64,000 nt of DNA from Blasia pusilla (lineage: Eukaryota > Marchantiophyta > Marchantiopsida > Blasiales), in assembly GCA_050084515.1 (NCBI GenBank), contig CM114271.1:51398001-51462000 (forward strand). Direction: 5' to 3'. A program made the translations under genes and the position numbers. The notes beneath the pieces are model-generated. The model was not told the origin of the DNA. It saw only the letters and a list, made by a program, of their open reading frames with translations, and ran no database searches. Below, in pieces: positions 26,111 to 36,705 of this stretch. The number at the start of each line of letters is the position of its first letter. The first letter of the stretch is position 1.

Positions 26111-28400
26111 GTTAGAATAAATTGGGGAAATTTAGGTCTCTAGTGTTGAACACCTTAACCAAGTCAAAACATCTATGATTGGGATCACATATATTTTGAA
26201 CTGGGGAAAAATACACTTCGGAACCAAAAAAATTAGTTGTCCGTTAAGTCAAATATTCCCTTACCGTTTGGTTGCTCATATCTACATAACAAAACCACCG
26301 ATTTTTTTAATCCATTTAAGGGAAGATCTTTGAATATCATGCCCATCCAAATATATTCATTACAAGGCTATCTAGAGAGGATCATTCCATATTTCAAAGA
26401 TTGTGACGAAACTAAGGGATTGAAAAGTTAAACATCAGAATGGCAAGGATTAACAAAGCATAAAAGAAGAGTGGAATATTCTTGGATATTCATGGAAGGG
26501 ATCCTCTACACAGATCAGTAGATTTATGTGCTCATGGCAGCACATGTTAGTACGATGTTACATACGTAATTATTTCATCTATCGACTAAAACTAAATTGG
26601 CACGATACACAACATATCCATGTCAAATATTTCCCATCTACAGAAATTAAAATAAAATAATCAAAATTAGTAGTATGTTTCGTTTCCTTGGATTTGGATA
26701 TTATATGTTGCATGTAACGGCTCGTGCATACATTTGTGAAGAAAAATGTGTTTTTTTTTGTTTTTTCTAATCTCATATTCAAAAGAAAGTACTTCCATTT
26801 CCAAAAGATGGAGTAAAGGAAATCACACTACTCTTTACAATAACCTCTAATAATCTTGATAATAAATAAGTATGAGATTGTGGTTCCTAAACTTCATGAT
26901 GAGTTTTTTTAAATCTTAAAAGGCCATAAAGATGCTTATAAATTTGCATATGGAGAACAAGATAAAGACATCAGGAGCATATTACAACATTGGAAAACAA
27001 CTTTGATAAGATCGTTATATCTTCTCATCACTATTCAAACACAATCTTTTACAAAAAGAAAAACTCATAAAATGTTGGGGTGTATTATGTGGATATTAAT
27101 CTAGTAAATCATCTGAAATTAATATCTAAAGAAGTACCACATTCTTGATACAACAATCCATCATAATTGTAATTATTGATTTAACCAAGAAGCCAAAAAA
27201 AGGCCCTATTCCTATTCATTCCCTTAATGATTTCTTTCACAATTTCACCAATATCTTCTAAAATAAAAAAGAGTGCTTACTTCTTATAGAGTCAAGATCA
27301 AAATCCTTGCAATAGAAAGGTAATTATGACAATCGTTTGTTAATTTGATATTTTCATCTTGTTTGGATGATGTAAATATCATTCTTAGGAAAATTTTCCT
27401 CAATATACATACTCTTCAAGAAGAACGATTACTTATATATGAAATGAGGGAATAAGAGAAATAATGTATATTATGAAGAGAGGAGATGACCATTAAGCAA
27501 ATAAAAAATTCATTCCTTTTTTATTTTCTAATTAATATGATGGATACAACATCCATAATTCATTCCGACATAACATGAACTTTGATGGCATATAATTATA
27601 TATTACATATCACATAAGAAACTATCAATTTTTAGAATATTAGTTTAAGATGGTAAAGGAGATTCTAGCAGAATTCTTCTTATGGACATCATAGAACTAT
27701 TAACTTCGAGGAGTATTCTCTAATTCAAGAAAGATGTCACATTTGACACTTTTCGTGAAAATTTTCAATGAGAATGAAATTGAAAATCTTAACAATCCCT
27801 ACTTTATTCCAAGATTTTCTTTTTGAACTAAGTATAATAAACGTTCGGATTCCCTCATAGTGAAGTGTGGTCATGAGTGGATGTGGCTTAATATGCCGAT
27901 GTAGATTCAAGAATAAAGTTGACCGTGTGAGCCTTTTTTACTCTGATTTTGTTGTGTGATCTCGATGTATATACATGAGTATATTTTATTTATCCCAGTA
28001 CGAAAGTTAGAGGGTGCTATTTTTGATATAATTTCAATATAAAATCTTCTAGTGCTAACTTTCATATTGTTTTGATTTTGAATAAATATTTTTTGATATT
28101 AATATTCTATATCAATAAGCTTTCAACGCTAATTTTATGCACAAAAAATTATATAAAAGAATATTTAATACATAAATGAAATCACAAATAGGGTACAAAT
28201 ACATGAAACATGTATTACATTTAGATTCATATAAAAATGACATAACTCTAATTTTTGTGGTATCGTGTGTTAGAAAGATGGATGTTGTGTGTTTGTATAA
28301 ATATGACCAGGAATGTAAATTATATAGCGATATATATATATACGACATCTTATTATGTTTTGGGCGTCTTGTATAGACTCTAGACTATTTAGTTTGCAAA
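26111..28400. other. AT-rich intergenic DNA
   Basis: No gene, RNA gene or repeat array recognised. Short frames at 26,237 and 28,112-28,376 look random. Confidence 0.45.
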
Positions 28401-28507
28401 ATCAAAAACCCTACGACTCAAAATGGTTGTGGCGACTCATTTTCTACTGTTCATGAAGAAAAACCCACTAGTCTCCATTACTTACTTACGGATTTCTGGT
28501 AAATGGG

Positions 28508-28552
28508 GCCACAAGGAAGTTGGGCCAATTTTCCGCCCAACTTCCTTGTGGC
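28508..28552. repeat. perfect 18-bp hairpin
   Basis: GCCACAAGGAAGTTGGGC at 28,508-28,525 pairs exactly with 28,535-28,552 around the 9-nt loop CAATTTTCC. Confidence 0.95.
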
Positions 28553-29016
28553 AGAAAGATCGACGATGCTTTATGGTCGCCGCCACCCTCCGCACATTTA
28601 ATCAAGCCCTTAAGAGTCAAGGGAGTAGGGGACGTTGTGACCGCCCTCCCCGCTTCGCCTCTACGATACGCCGTATTATCTGTAAATTCCCTTAGTTGGT
28701 AACACAAGAAGGCAAAGGAGATAACCTATAAATGCGTGAATTTTTTTATAACAGACCTTAATAACCGAGCCGAGTTATTTTCTGGTGGGAAAATAAAATA
28801 TTTCCTGGTTTCGGACTAGTCGAAGTTTGATGAATGGACGGAATCATTGTCTTCTGTTCTAGAACGCAACGGGTATGACCGGTCCATAATGGACTGTACA
28901 ACTGTGTTCGCTGGTCGAGGACCGGCTGCTTTCAGGACAGTTGACTGTGGGAGTCGTATTTAGAAGAAGAAAATAATAAAAATCTACGCGGTCGCTGTAG
29001 TACGCAGTAACTTGAA

Positions 29017-29032
29017 GGGGCGGGGGCGGGGG
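29017..29032 (+). other. triple G-run
   Basis: GGGGCGGGGGCGGGGG gives three runs of 4-5 G separated by single C. It resembles a GC-box cluster and could take part in a quadruplex with a further nearby G-run. It lies within the GC-rich island. Confidence 0.6.
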
Positions 29033-29479
29033 TGACCCGGCGGACAAAACACAAGAGTATCATTGCACGTGCGGAACTCTCACTAGTTGGAAATTCGATC
29101 GAGTTGTTATCATTAGCGCGTGGACTCGAACACACGCAACGCGCGGGTTACACGTTGGCAGACTGCAGTAGTGGTTTGACCACGTTAGCAGCAGCAGTCT
29201 GACTGATCACACAACCGCGTCGCTGCATGCGATTTGGGGTCTTTTGTCCGGGGGACCCACGCCCGCCCCTACGCATACTAGGAGCCGGGTCCCGTGAACG
29301 GCGGTAGCAGTTGCGGATATTTTATTTCTCCCGCAATATTTTTCAACGGATAATGGAATAAAATAAATCCAATTTTCATAAATATTAGTGAAAGAAACAA
29401 GTGTTTGAAGACCCCGTCTAACTCGTGAAGATTAATGATGCCACACAAATTCAAAAAATTTCGTTGTTTTTAGCAAGTG

Positions 29480-29575
29480 AAATATTTTTTTGTTGTCCAA
29501 TCATGTGTCAAATAAATAGGTGTTTGCAAATAAGAAGACGCCCTCCTATAATAAAGTAGATTCTTGATTATTTAC
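29480..29575 (+). repeat. possible tail of dispersed repeat family C
   Basis: CATGTGTCAAATAAATAGG, TTTGCAAATAAGAAGACGCC and CTATAATAAAGTAGATTC echo the GTGTCAATA, GGGCACTC and AATAATAATATAGAT words that end copies at 20.2, 26.1 and 34.1 kb. The match is short. Confidence 0.35.
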
Positions 29576-29623
29576 TACTCTAGGATGCCAAAAAATATTC
29601 TCTATCGTTCAACGTTTTGAACT

Positions 29624-29647
29624 CTACGTTCAAAATTTTGAACGTAG
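29624..29647. repeat. 24-bp perfect palindrome
   Basis: CTACGTTCAAAA followed by its exact reverse complement TTTTGAACGTAG, without a loop. Confidence 0.95.
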
Positions 29648-29835
29648 AAAAAATGGCGATCCCTTATGGGACCTAATCATATGCGTTGGTTAGCTTAAGG
29701 ATAATCTGCGGTGAATTTTAATGAGGTCTTTTTGCTAATCACACCAGTCTTGTGATTCATGTGTTATGCTTAGGTCAAGGTTGACCCGGGGTTAATTTTT
29801 AATCTCTTTCATAACTGGATACCAGGTCCCAAAAA

Positions 29836-29862
29836 CGGAGTCCCTACACCAACGGTGCCAAT
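29836..29862 (-). other. possible LTR end and tRNA-Asp-type primer-binding site
   Basis: On the minus strand a TCA (the possible LTR end) is followed by TTGGCACCGTTGGTGTAGGG. The first eleven bases of TGGCACCGTTG match, with one change, the complement of the 3' end of plant tRNA-Asp (TGGCGCCGTTG), the primer used by Athila/Tat-type gypsy elements; the match weakens afterwards. A 5' LTR would then lie at higher coordinates from 29,862. No polyprotein of such an element is visible at lower coordinates. Confidence 0.3.
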
Positions 29863-32800
29863 GACTTTTGTTCATAATATGATCCAATTAGTTTGGAGTA
29901 CGAGTTTTCACGAACTGCAAAACTAGTTTCCACGCACACACCCAATTTTTTTCGTAGAAATCCTTGTGACCTTCCATAGTCGCGAGGGCTGTTCGATTCC
30001 AGGTGCCCATGAGATCCGGCCCTAGGTCATGGTGCAAAGATGTTGGTGTATGTTTGTGAGTAGGAGGTCATGATGCAATGGACAAAGCTGCCTTTTTAGA
30101 TTAGGAGATGTTGGGCTTCATGATGAAGGAAACCAAAATATTTTGCTAGAAAAGAATAGCTTGGCTGAATATCTCGTTTGGTTCCAATCCTATGGGGATA
30201 AAGGGAATAGCATAAATTTTATTGAAAAAGAAATCTTTTTCATGCTAAGCATGTGTAAGTCATCACCCATTTCTAGTTATCACAAACCGAAAAACAAAAT
30301 CTTTCGCAACCACCCGACGATTGCGACTAGGCAGGGAACGGGCCGCATGGGACCGGGTCTTCGTATGAAAAATTCGCCCAACAGAAACCCAAGAATAAGA
30401 ATAAAATAAATAGGTAACAAACATACCACACCATTCAGTTCCTAAAAAATGCGGTTCATATTGTGCCCAAATTGTTTGGTGCAGACATTTCGTGTCTCCA
30501 TGATATTCCTAAAGTCGCCGCGACCTAACGCCTATGGGTCGGGCTCATGGGGGCTCATCCATGAAGCAACGTGTCCCGGAAGTAGGAGGAGTCGCTACCA
30601 AAAAGTACGAGCACATAAACGGAAGAGTGTTTGTTCACTTGCCCCCAAATTACCTGACATGACCACTTGCCGATTTGGTGTCGGGGACGGTACCGGCGAT
30701 AGACCTCAGGGATACCATTCTACCACAAAATGAAAATGTGAGCTCCTAACATTAGGGGGCGCATATTGGCAATAGACCTCAAGGCATAATATTAGGAGCT
30801 CGCCAAGTTGTTTTGCTTGTTGCATGCCATTCCCGCCATTGAACAATGCCCCTTGATTTTTCGAAAATAAATTGGGAGGTCGAGTGCACTACGCCCCCAT
30901 GGGATTGGGAACATAATCATTTCCAGCCACACGGTGAAAATATAGTGCGGTGAGTTCTAAAACTGTAGATATCTGGCTAAAAAAGACATTGAGAAGAATA
31001 GTCCAATCACGACGGTCTGGATTGCGTAGGAACAAATCTTGCCCTCGACTTTTTCTTTCTCGTCGCAAGTGTTTATTATTCCCAAGTAGCAAACAATGAA
31101 TCCTTCGTTATTCCTTGGCATCCCCAGCCTAGGAATCCTAGGTGGCTCTGTGCCCTAAACCCCCTTTGTGTCGCTGATGGGTTTTCCATCAAGCGTTTTT
31201 ATTATTGAAGTTTATCATCTTTCTTGGAATCCTACCATGAACCACATCTTCGTCGTGAGGGGAGAAGATCGGATTTCCATTCCATGCGTTTACTTTCACG
31301 TGGATGTGTAGAGCCCCCTATATCCTATGAGATGTTCACCACATAATTGACACCCTAATGAAGGCTATTTGTTGTTTTTGTTTGTTGTTGGTGACATGTC
31401 CAAATTGTCAAATCTCATCTCGACCTCGCACGACATACGTACCGGCGGGCGGACTTAATAAAAGCGCGATCTTGATGCCCTCTTCGGGGAACGCCAGGTC
31501 AGTCTGAGCCTACATGCATGGACGGAAATGTAGGAGCCGTCACACGACATATGCAGTCCCTCCACCTGTCCGTCCGTCCGTTCGATCGTCGCGAACGCCA
31601 GCAGACTTGCGTTGTAATCCAGTCCGGACTCCGGGTCCTTGTGCAAGTAGAGATAGTTAAACTCGCGATCGCCGACTTCGTCAATTCAAAGTGACAAAGG
31701 AAGGGAGGCATGTATCAACCCTTTACTTGAAGCCGGGGTCGATCCAGAGATGCGGTTGTGGTGGTCTGAAGGGGTTAAAAAAATATCCGAAACTGGCCAA
31801 TCGTTCATGCGGCCTGAGCCGCCTGACAACATATTCCCAGCAACAATTAGCGTGGCTACACTGCGAGGAGTTGGAGTGGGGCCCTCATAGACGAGGCTTG
31901 ATTCGTGAAAGCAGAAAGCTTCCATGAAGGAGAACGAAGCCGCGTCAAGCTCCATTCGATCGGAGTTTCCACTTTATTATAATTATAATACCGATCCTCA
32001 AAAGAGGACAAAGAAAGGTAATTATTAAAAATCTATCGGAATAGGGATATTAAAAATGCGTTCGACGAAAGGTAAGCCTGTTTAAGAGCCCGTTCCCCTG
32101 GAGCTCCGGCACAAGGGTCCCTCTAGTCCTAGGCCTACGGTCTAGGGAGACGTACTGTAGCTTTCACACACTATCAGCCATGTTGTATCGGTTTCCGACT
32201 CTTAGTTTTCACGGGGCTCTTCTCTTTGAGCTTGTGGGTATGTCCGTGTAGTGGCAATTAGGGGGAAAATCAAACCATTATAGTTCTTCTACCATTGTGG
32301 GTCGAGCTGCCTTTGGTATGTGCATTGTGCAATGACGACCGTTGATCTTGCGACCATAAAGGGTCGCCAATTTTTATGCGCCCAAAACTTTTGGATGACC
32401 CTTTATTATCTCGTACGATAACAATCATAAGTCTATGTTAAGGGAGGCGATTTGCAATTTTATTCATAGGTAAATTGTTTTGGACGTACGAATGAGGGTC
32501 GTTGCAACCTCTAAGCGTGGCCATGGAATCGGACTCTAAAAGGGCGTATGATATAGCGGGATGTAAGGCTGGCTAAGTCTCCAAGCCATTGAGTGCCAAG
32601 GGCCATGTCTCTCTATCTTAAAGGGTATATTATTTTATCAAGTGGGATGTTTTTCACATGGTATGAGCTAAATACATGGGGAGTGTGTCTCTACATTTCA
32701 ACATCGAAGTGAACATTGCCTCTTTCGGCATCCCACACCCAACCTATCACAAATTCAAAAAAAGATATAGACATGACGCCCACCACTATGGATAAATATT

Positions 32801-32900
32801 TGAGAGGCCCTAATAGACCTAATTGCTCCCTAAGTTGCTTCTTTACGGTGGATTTTGGGATAATAGTATAATTAGAATATATTTTTTTGTCTCAATCTAG
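29863..32900. other. medium-GC segment, possibly an old LTR, no gene recognised
   Basis: This 3-kb stretch has higher GC than neighbouring DNA and many short frames on both strands without recognisable domains. Two near-repeats, GCGATAGACCTCAGG (about 30,697) and GCAATAGACCTCAAGG (about 30,769), and a 15-bp inverted repeat around GAGCTCCTAACATTA (about 30,741-30,802) suggest non-coding repetitive origin. If the primer-binding-site reading at 29,836 is right, part of it is an LTR; no matching second LTR is in the window. Confidence 0.3.
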
Positions 32901-33706
32901 ATCCTCATGGTTGGGTTATATATACAACTACTATGATGCCGCACCCGAGTCACACATAATACAAAATTATTGTATTAATACGAAATTTGTTCTAATATTT
33001 GAAATTTACATGTGATCCAATTCAAGGATGTTTTAAATAAAATAGAATAAAAAAATAGAATACTCCAAGCATTTAGATACTATTAGGCGGGTTTCTTTTA
33101 ATTTAAAAGTGCTTTATGGACACAACTTCTCACTAATAAGAACAAAATTTTAAATTATAATAAAGGTTGAAAGAATATAAAATTGCATGAATTTAACCTT
33201 CATATGAGAGGAAACTATTTCATCCTTTGTTGAATATTTTCTTGTTGAGATTTCTAAGGATATTAGAAAGAGCACTTGCACTAGCATGAACGAGTAACTT
33301 CTATGTTTTCCAACCTGCAACACTATTAAAGAGGATCCATGCAAATATATTTTTAGTAGTTTGGCCATACCTCTATAAGGCTTTGATGCCTCTCAACTCT
33401 ACTAATTGTGAGATGTTATTTGGTGTTGAAGCCACAATATTAATAGAAAATTGTATGGATGCTAAAGGAGGTTTAGTGTTGCGTAAATAAAACGCAAGTG
33501 CACATTTTAAATCTATTCTAATATTCAAAAATTTGAACCTACTATTTTTGAAGAAAAAATTCTTTTTCATGAATGGCTTTACTTTTTTGGGAGAAGAAGC
33601 ACCAAAAACAAGCCCCCCTCTCCTAGCATCATAAGATTGATTTCAATATTTATGCCTATTTTAGTAATGTATACAAGATGCACAAGTAACTAGTGTAAAC
33701 AAGTGT
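32901..33706. other. AT-rich intergenic DNA
   Basis: Nothing recognised. Confidence 0.45.
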
Positions 33707-34046
33707 GATGTAGGTTTAAATTACTTACCATCATTAATTTTAAAGATTTTCAAGTAGAATTTAAAATCAATTTTTAGCAATCCTTTTAGGTGATGTAGGT
33801 TTAAATTACTTACCATCATTAATTTTAAAGATTTTCAAGTAGAATTTAAAATCAATTTTTAGCAATCCTTTTAGGTGATGTAGGTTTAAATTACTTATCA
33901 TCATTAATTTTAAAGATTTTCAAGTAGAATTTAAAATCAATTTTTAGCAATCCTTTTAGGTGATGTAGGTTTAAATTATTTACCATCATTAATTTTAAAT
34001 ATTTTCAAGTAGAATTTAAAATCAATTTTTAGCAATCCTTTTAGCT
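33707..34046 (+). repeat. 85-bp minisatellite, four units
   Basis: Units begin with GATGTAGGTTTAAATTA at 33,707, 33,792, 33,877 and 33,962 and follow each other without spacers. They are almost identical: single differences such as TTACC/TTATC and AAAG/AAAT distinguish them. Each contains CATCATTAATTTTAAAGATT, TTTCAAGTAGAATTTAAAAT and TTTTTAGCAATCCTTTTAG. The unit corresponds to an internal part of dispersed repeat C seen singly at 20.05 and 25.9 kb, and the usual tail of that repeat follows directly. Confidence 0.95.
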
Positions 34047-34145
34047 CATTATGCGAGGCATACTACTGATTGAAAGTGCCAAGTGTCAATAAGAGATTAG
34101 TTTACAAAATGAAGGGGCACTCTATGTGTATTTGGCTTCTTTTGT
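34047..34145 (+). repeat. dispersed repeat family C, tail of copy 3
   Basis: CTACTGATTGAAAGTGCCAA, GTGTCAATAAGAG and GAAGGGGCACTCTATGTG match the tail words of the copies at 20.13 and 26.03 kb. Together with the minisatellite it forms one expanded copy. Confidence 0.5.
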
Positions 34146-34599
34146 AATAGGTTAAAAACTTTATTTAGGAAATTATTTTAACATATTTAAGAATTTTCTG
34201 AGAAATTTTTTTCACGTATTAAAGGAAACTAGATACACATATCCTACTCAATTACAAAATTTTTAATCTCATGAGAAATATTTGTCCAGGTTAAGAGGAC
34301 TCATGTAGTAATATGGATTGGTCAAATGGGAGTTTCGGTTCCCAAACAATTTTTTCAAAACACGGTCCAACCCTCAACCCTTTCTAAATTTTAATAAAAT
34401 TTAAACCAAAAATGGAAAACGAGTAATTCTATGTGGCCCTTAAAGAAATTCAACTTATTGGGAAAATGAAGTATTTATTTGTCTCGAAAACCTTATGCAT
34501 TATGCAGATATTTTAATAAACGACATTTAATCATCCCTTAAGATTATTGTTTTTATCGAAGTGCATCTTTGTTTCTATAACGGAGGGAAGGCAGGGCGA

Positions 34600-36705
34600 G
34601 TGTTGACGACGGTCAACTGCAAAAAGGTTGGTTTCGTGGGAGCGGGTAGCGCAGGCCGTTAGCTTTGGCGGGAAGTTAACTTATCCGGACTGCAAACCGG
34701 AGCGGGTGGATGCGAGAACCGTTACAGGATCCACGAGTGCTAGTCTAGTTGGGGTGCTGCGTACAAGAAGGGACGATCCGGATAGAGCTGTTGTTGGTAC
34801 TTGCGAGCCAGTTAGGGATAGGAGGCTAATTTGGAGCCAACTTTGGGCGGGAGGACAAACTAGTGAGGATAGTAGCAAGTGTCTCCACTGTCTCCCGTGG
34901 CCAAAAAGCCCGCGCTTTGGGACGCTATCTACGGTAGGCCGGACTTTTGGCGGGCGTGGGGTCAGCTCCGGGCTCTATATTAGAGATAACTCTAAATTTG
35001 AAGGGATATTTAGACAAGGGGTCAAGTGAAGAATGGATGCCTGGTCAGACGCGCTCCAACCGGCAGAAAAGTATGTGTGCGTGGGGTAGAGTCAGCAGCG
35101 CCTCCAGTTGGAGTCGATGCCCCCACTGTCGGGATCAAAGGTTAAACAGTCAGCATATCCGAATAGCGCAACACTTGGCAGCATACGGGGCATACGGTAT
35201 CCGTTATGCGTCAGCTGGACATGTACGTAGCCCGGGTCCTCCAGACCCGCGTTCGCATTGCCGTGGATAGCGCTGGACGACGCCACGCGCCTGGGCCGTT
35301 CTCGCCAGCGGTGAAGGCCGCAGTAGTCGTTACGGCCACTGCAGTAGTAGCGGCGACAGCGCCGCGGGATAGAGGTATAGTGGCAGCGGCAGTGTATCGA
35401 ACGGAGGGCGGCCGAGTTAGCGGAGGTGGAAGAGGCGAGGTAGATTAGTGGGAGCACGAGCGGGGGAAGGGACGGCGGGCGAGATGGTTCCGGCGATCGG
35501 AAGGACGCAGGAAGAAGGCGCGGACGGGAAAAGGACATGGGGCCCTGGAAAGATCGTGTCAGGGATGATCACTACGGTGTTCGTCTTTCTCGGGGAGGGC
35601 CCAAAGGGAGTCCATATTTGGGCGAGCGGAACGAATTGGGCATTCGCGAGTCAGTGATCGGAGGATTCGGAGCCTAGTAGAAAGGAAGCTTTGTCTCCCT
35701 ACGCAGTAGATCAGCCAGCAGCAATCTACGAATCAAGGAAGGCACGCTTCGAGGAAGGAAGGAAGGAAGGAAGCGAGAAGCCAGGCAAGGCAGGCAGATA
35801 GACAGGCACAGCTTGACCGTGTTCGCTCCGACGGGTGCTTAGGACCAGCACAATCGTCGTCTTACGTCGCGTTTGGAGAGTGCGAGCCGTTCCTTGGTAT
35901 TTCGTCTTCCTTTACAGTCCTCGTTTTCTTCTCCAGGGATATCGAGCCAGCCTGTAGAGGACGTCCCATCGTTGCATGGTCTGCACAGACTTCTTGCGGT
36001 GGAGGTGCACAAATTTTTGCCCGGAAGTGAGCCCGTAGCTGTATTTTTTCATCTGTCGGCTGCACATGTCGACGCTCAGGGCGACGAGAGTCCCATCTCC
36101 ATTGCCGCCCCTGCCTTCAGCTACATGGTGCAAACAAAACTACAGTCTTTCGCCCTGATGGGCAGGAGACAGGCCTCCGTGGCCATCGATTCTCCTCGGA
36201 GGTTTCTGCAAGGAGTTTTCAGTATTGTGCGTGGTTGATCGGGGGGCCACATTCCACGGCGCCAAGTGGCTGGTGTGGCTTGCTTTCTGTCAATGCTGGT
36301 TCTTTCCATCTTTCTACTTGCATTGTTCTCTGTTCTCTCCATTCCCAGTTTCTCACGCTTCCTTTCCCCTCTCCTTCATCCTATCAGAATTACGACACCT
36401 CAGTCCATTTCTATTTTTTCCAGTGTAGTTCGGTTGTAGTACTCTCATTTCAATGTCGCCGACGAGGTTCAAATCAGGACTCGAAGGAAAATTGGATTGC
36501 GTCGTCGGAGAACATTATGTTCTCACAGGACAGAAGTAGCGAAGTGAGGTTGAAAGTGAAGATGTCGTAGTGCCAAGGAGCGACATCGTAGTGCGGAATA
36601 GGAGGCGATTAAAATTTGCAGTTCTTGGGTTGACGCTGGGCTTAGTTTAACTAACTTTTCCCAAATTGTCAAGAAATTTTGAGTTATACGAGCGTACGTG
36701 GGGCG
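34600..36705 (+). promoter_or_regulatory. GC-rich region upstream of the three-exon gene (promoter and 5' untranslated region inferred)
   Basis: CpG-rich sequence starts near 34,590 and continues to the start codon at 36,706. It contains a GAAG tract at 35,751-35,773 and several upstream ATGs. Open frames of 65-148 codons on both strands (for example minus strand 35,092-35,538, plus strand 35,873-36,238) show no domain I recognise; the plus-strand one begins with TTG. The simplest reading is promoter plus a long, possibly spliced, 5' untranslated region. I could not place a TATA box or transcription start, and 34.6-35.6 kb could contain an unrelated remnant. Confidence 0.4.
35751..35773. repeat. 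(GAAG)n microsatellite
   Basis: A short run of GGAA/GAAG units in the inferred 5' region of the gene at 36,706. Confidence 0.85.

Larger units (their letters stand above)
28400..29340. other. GC- and CpG-rich island without a recognised product
   Basis: The second GC-rich block has dense CpG near 28,560-28,680 and 28,990-29,310, a perfect 18-bp hairpin at its left side and a G-run at 29,017-29,032. Short frames on both strands carry no domain I recognise. It resembles a plant promoter or 5' region in composition, but no associated coding region is visible. Confidence 0.35.

Noticed and set aside
33707-34046. CRISPR-like regular repeats
   Set aside because: The 85-bp units are contiguous without spacers, and the context is eukaryotic.
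35092-35538. 148-codon minus-strand frame upstream of the host gene
   Set aside because: Although it starts with ATG, its Ser/Arg/Pro-rich content mirrors a GA-rich plus strand and other frames overlap it; no domain recognised.
35873-36238. 121-codon plus-strand frame upstream of the host gene
   Set aside because: It starts with TTG, ends before the coding exon in another frame, and is better explained as 5' untranslated sequence.
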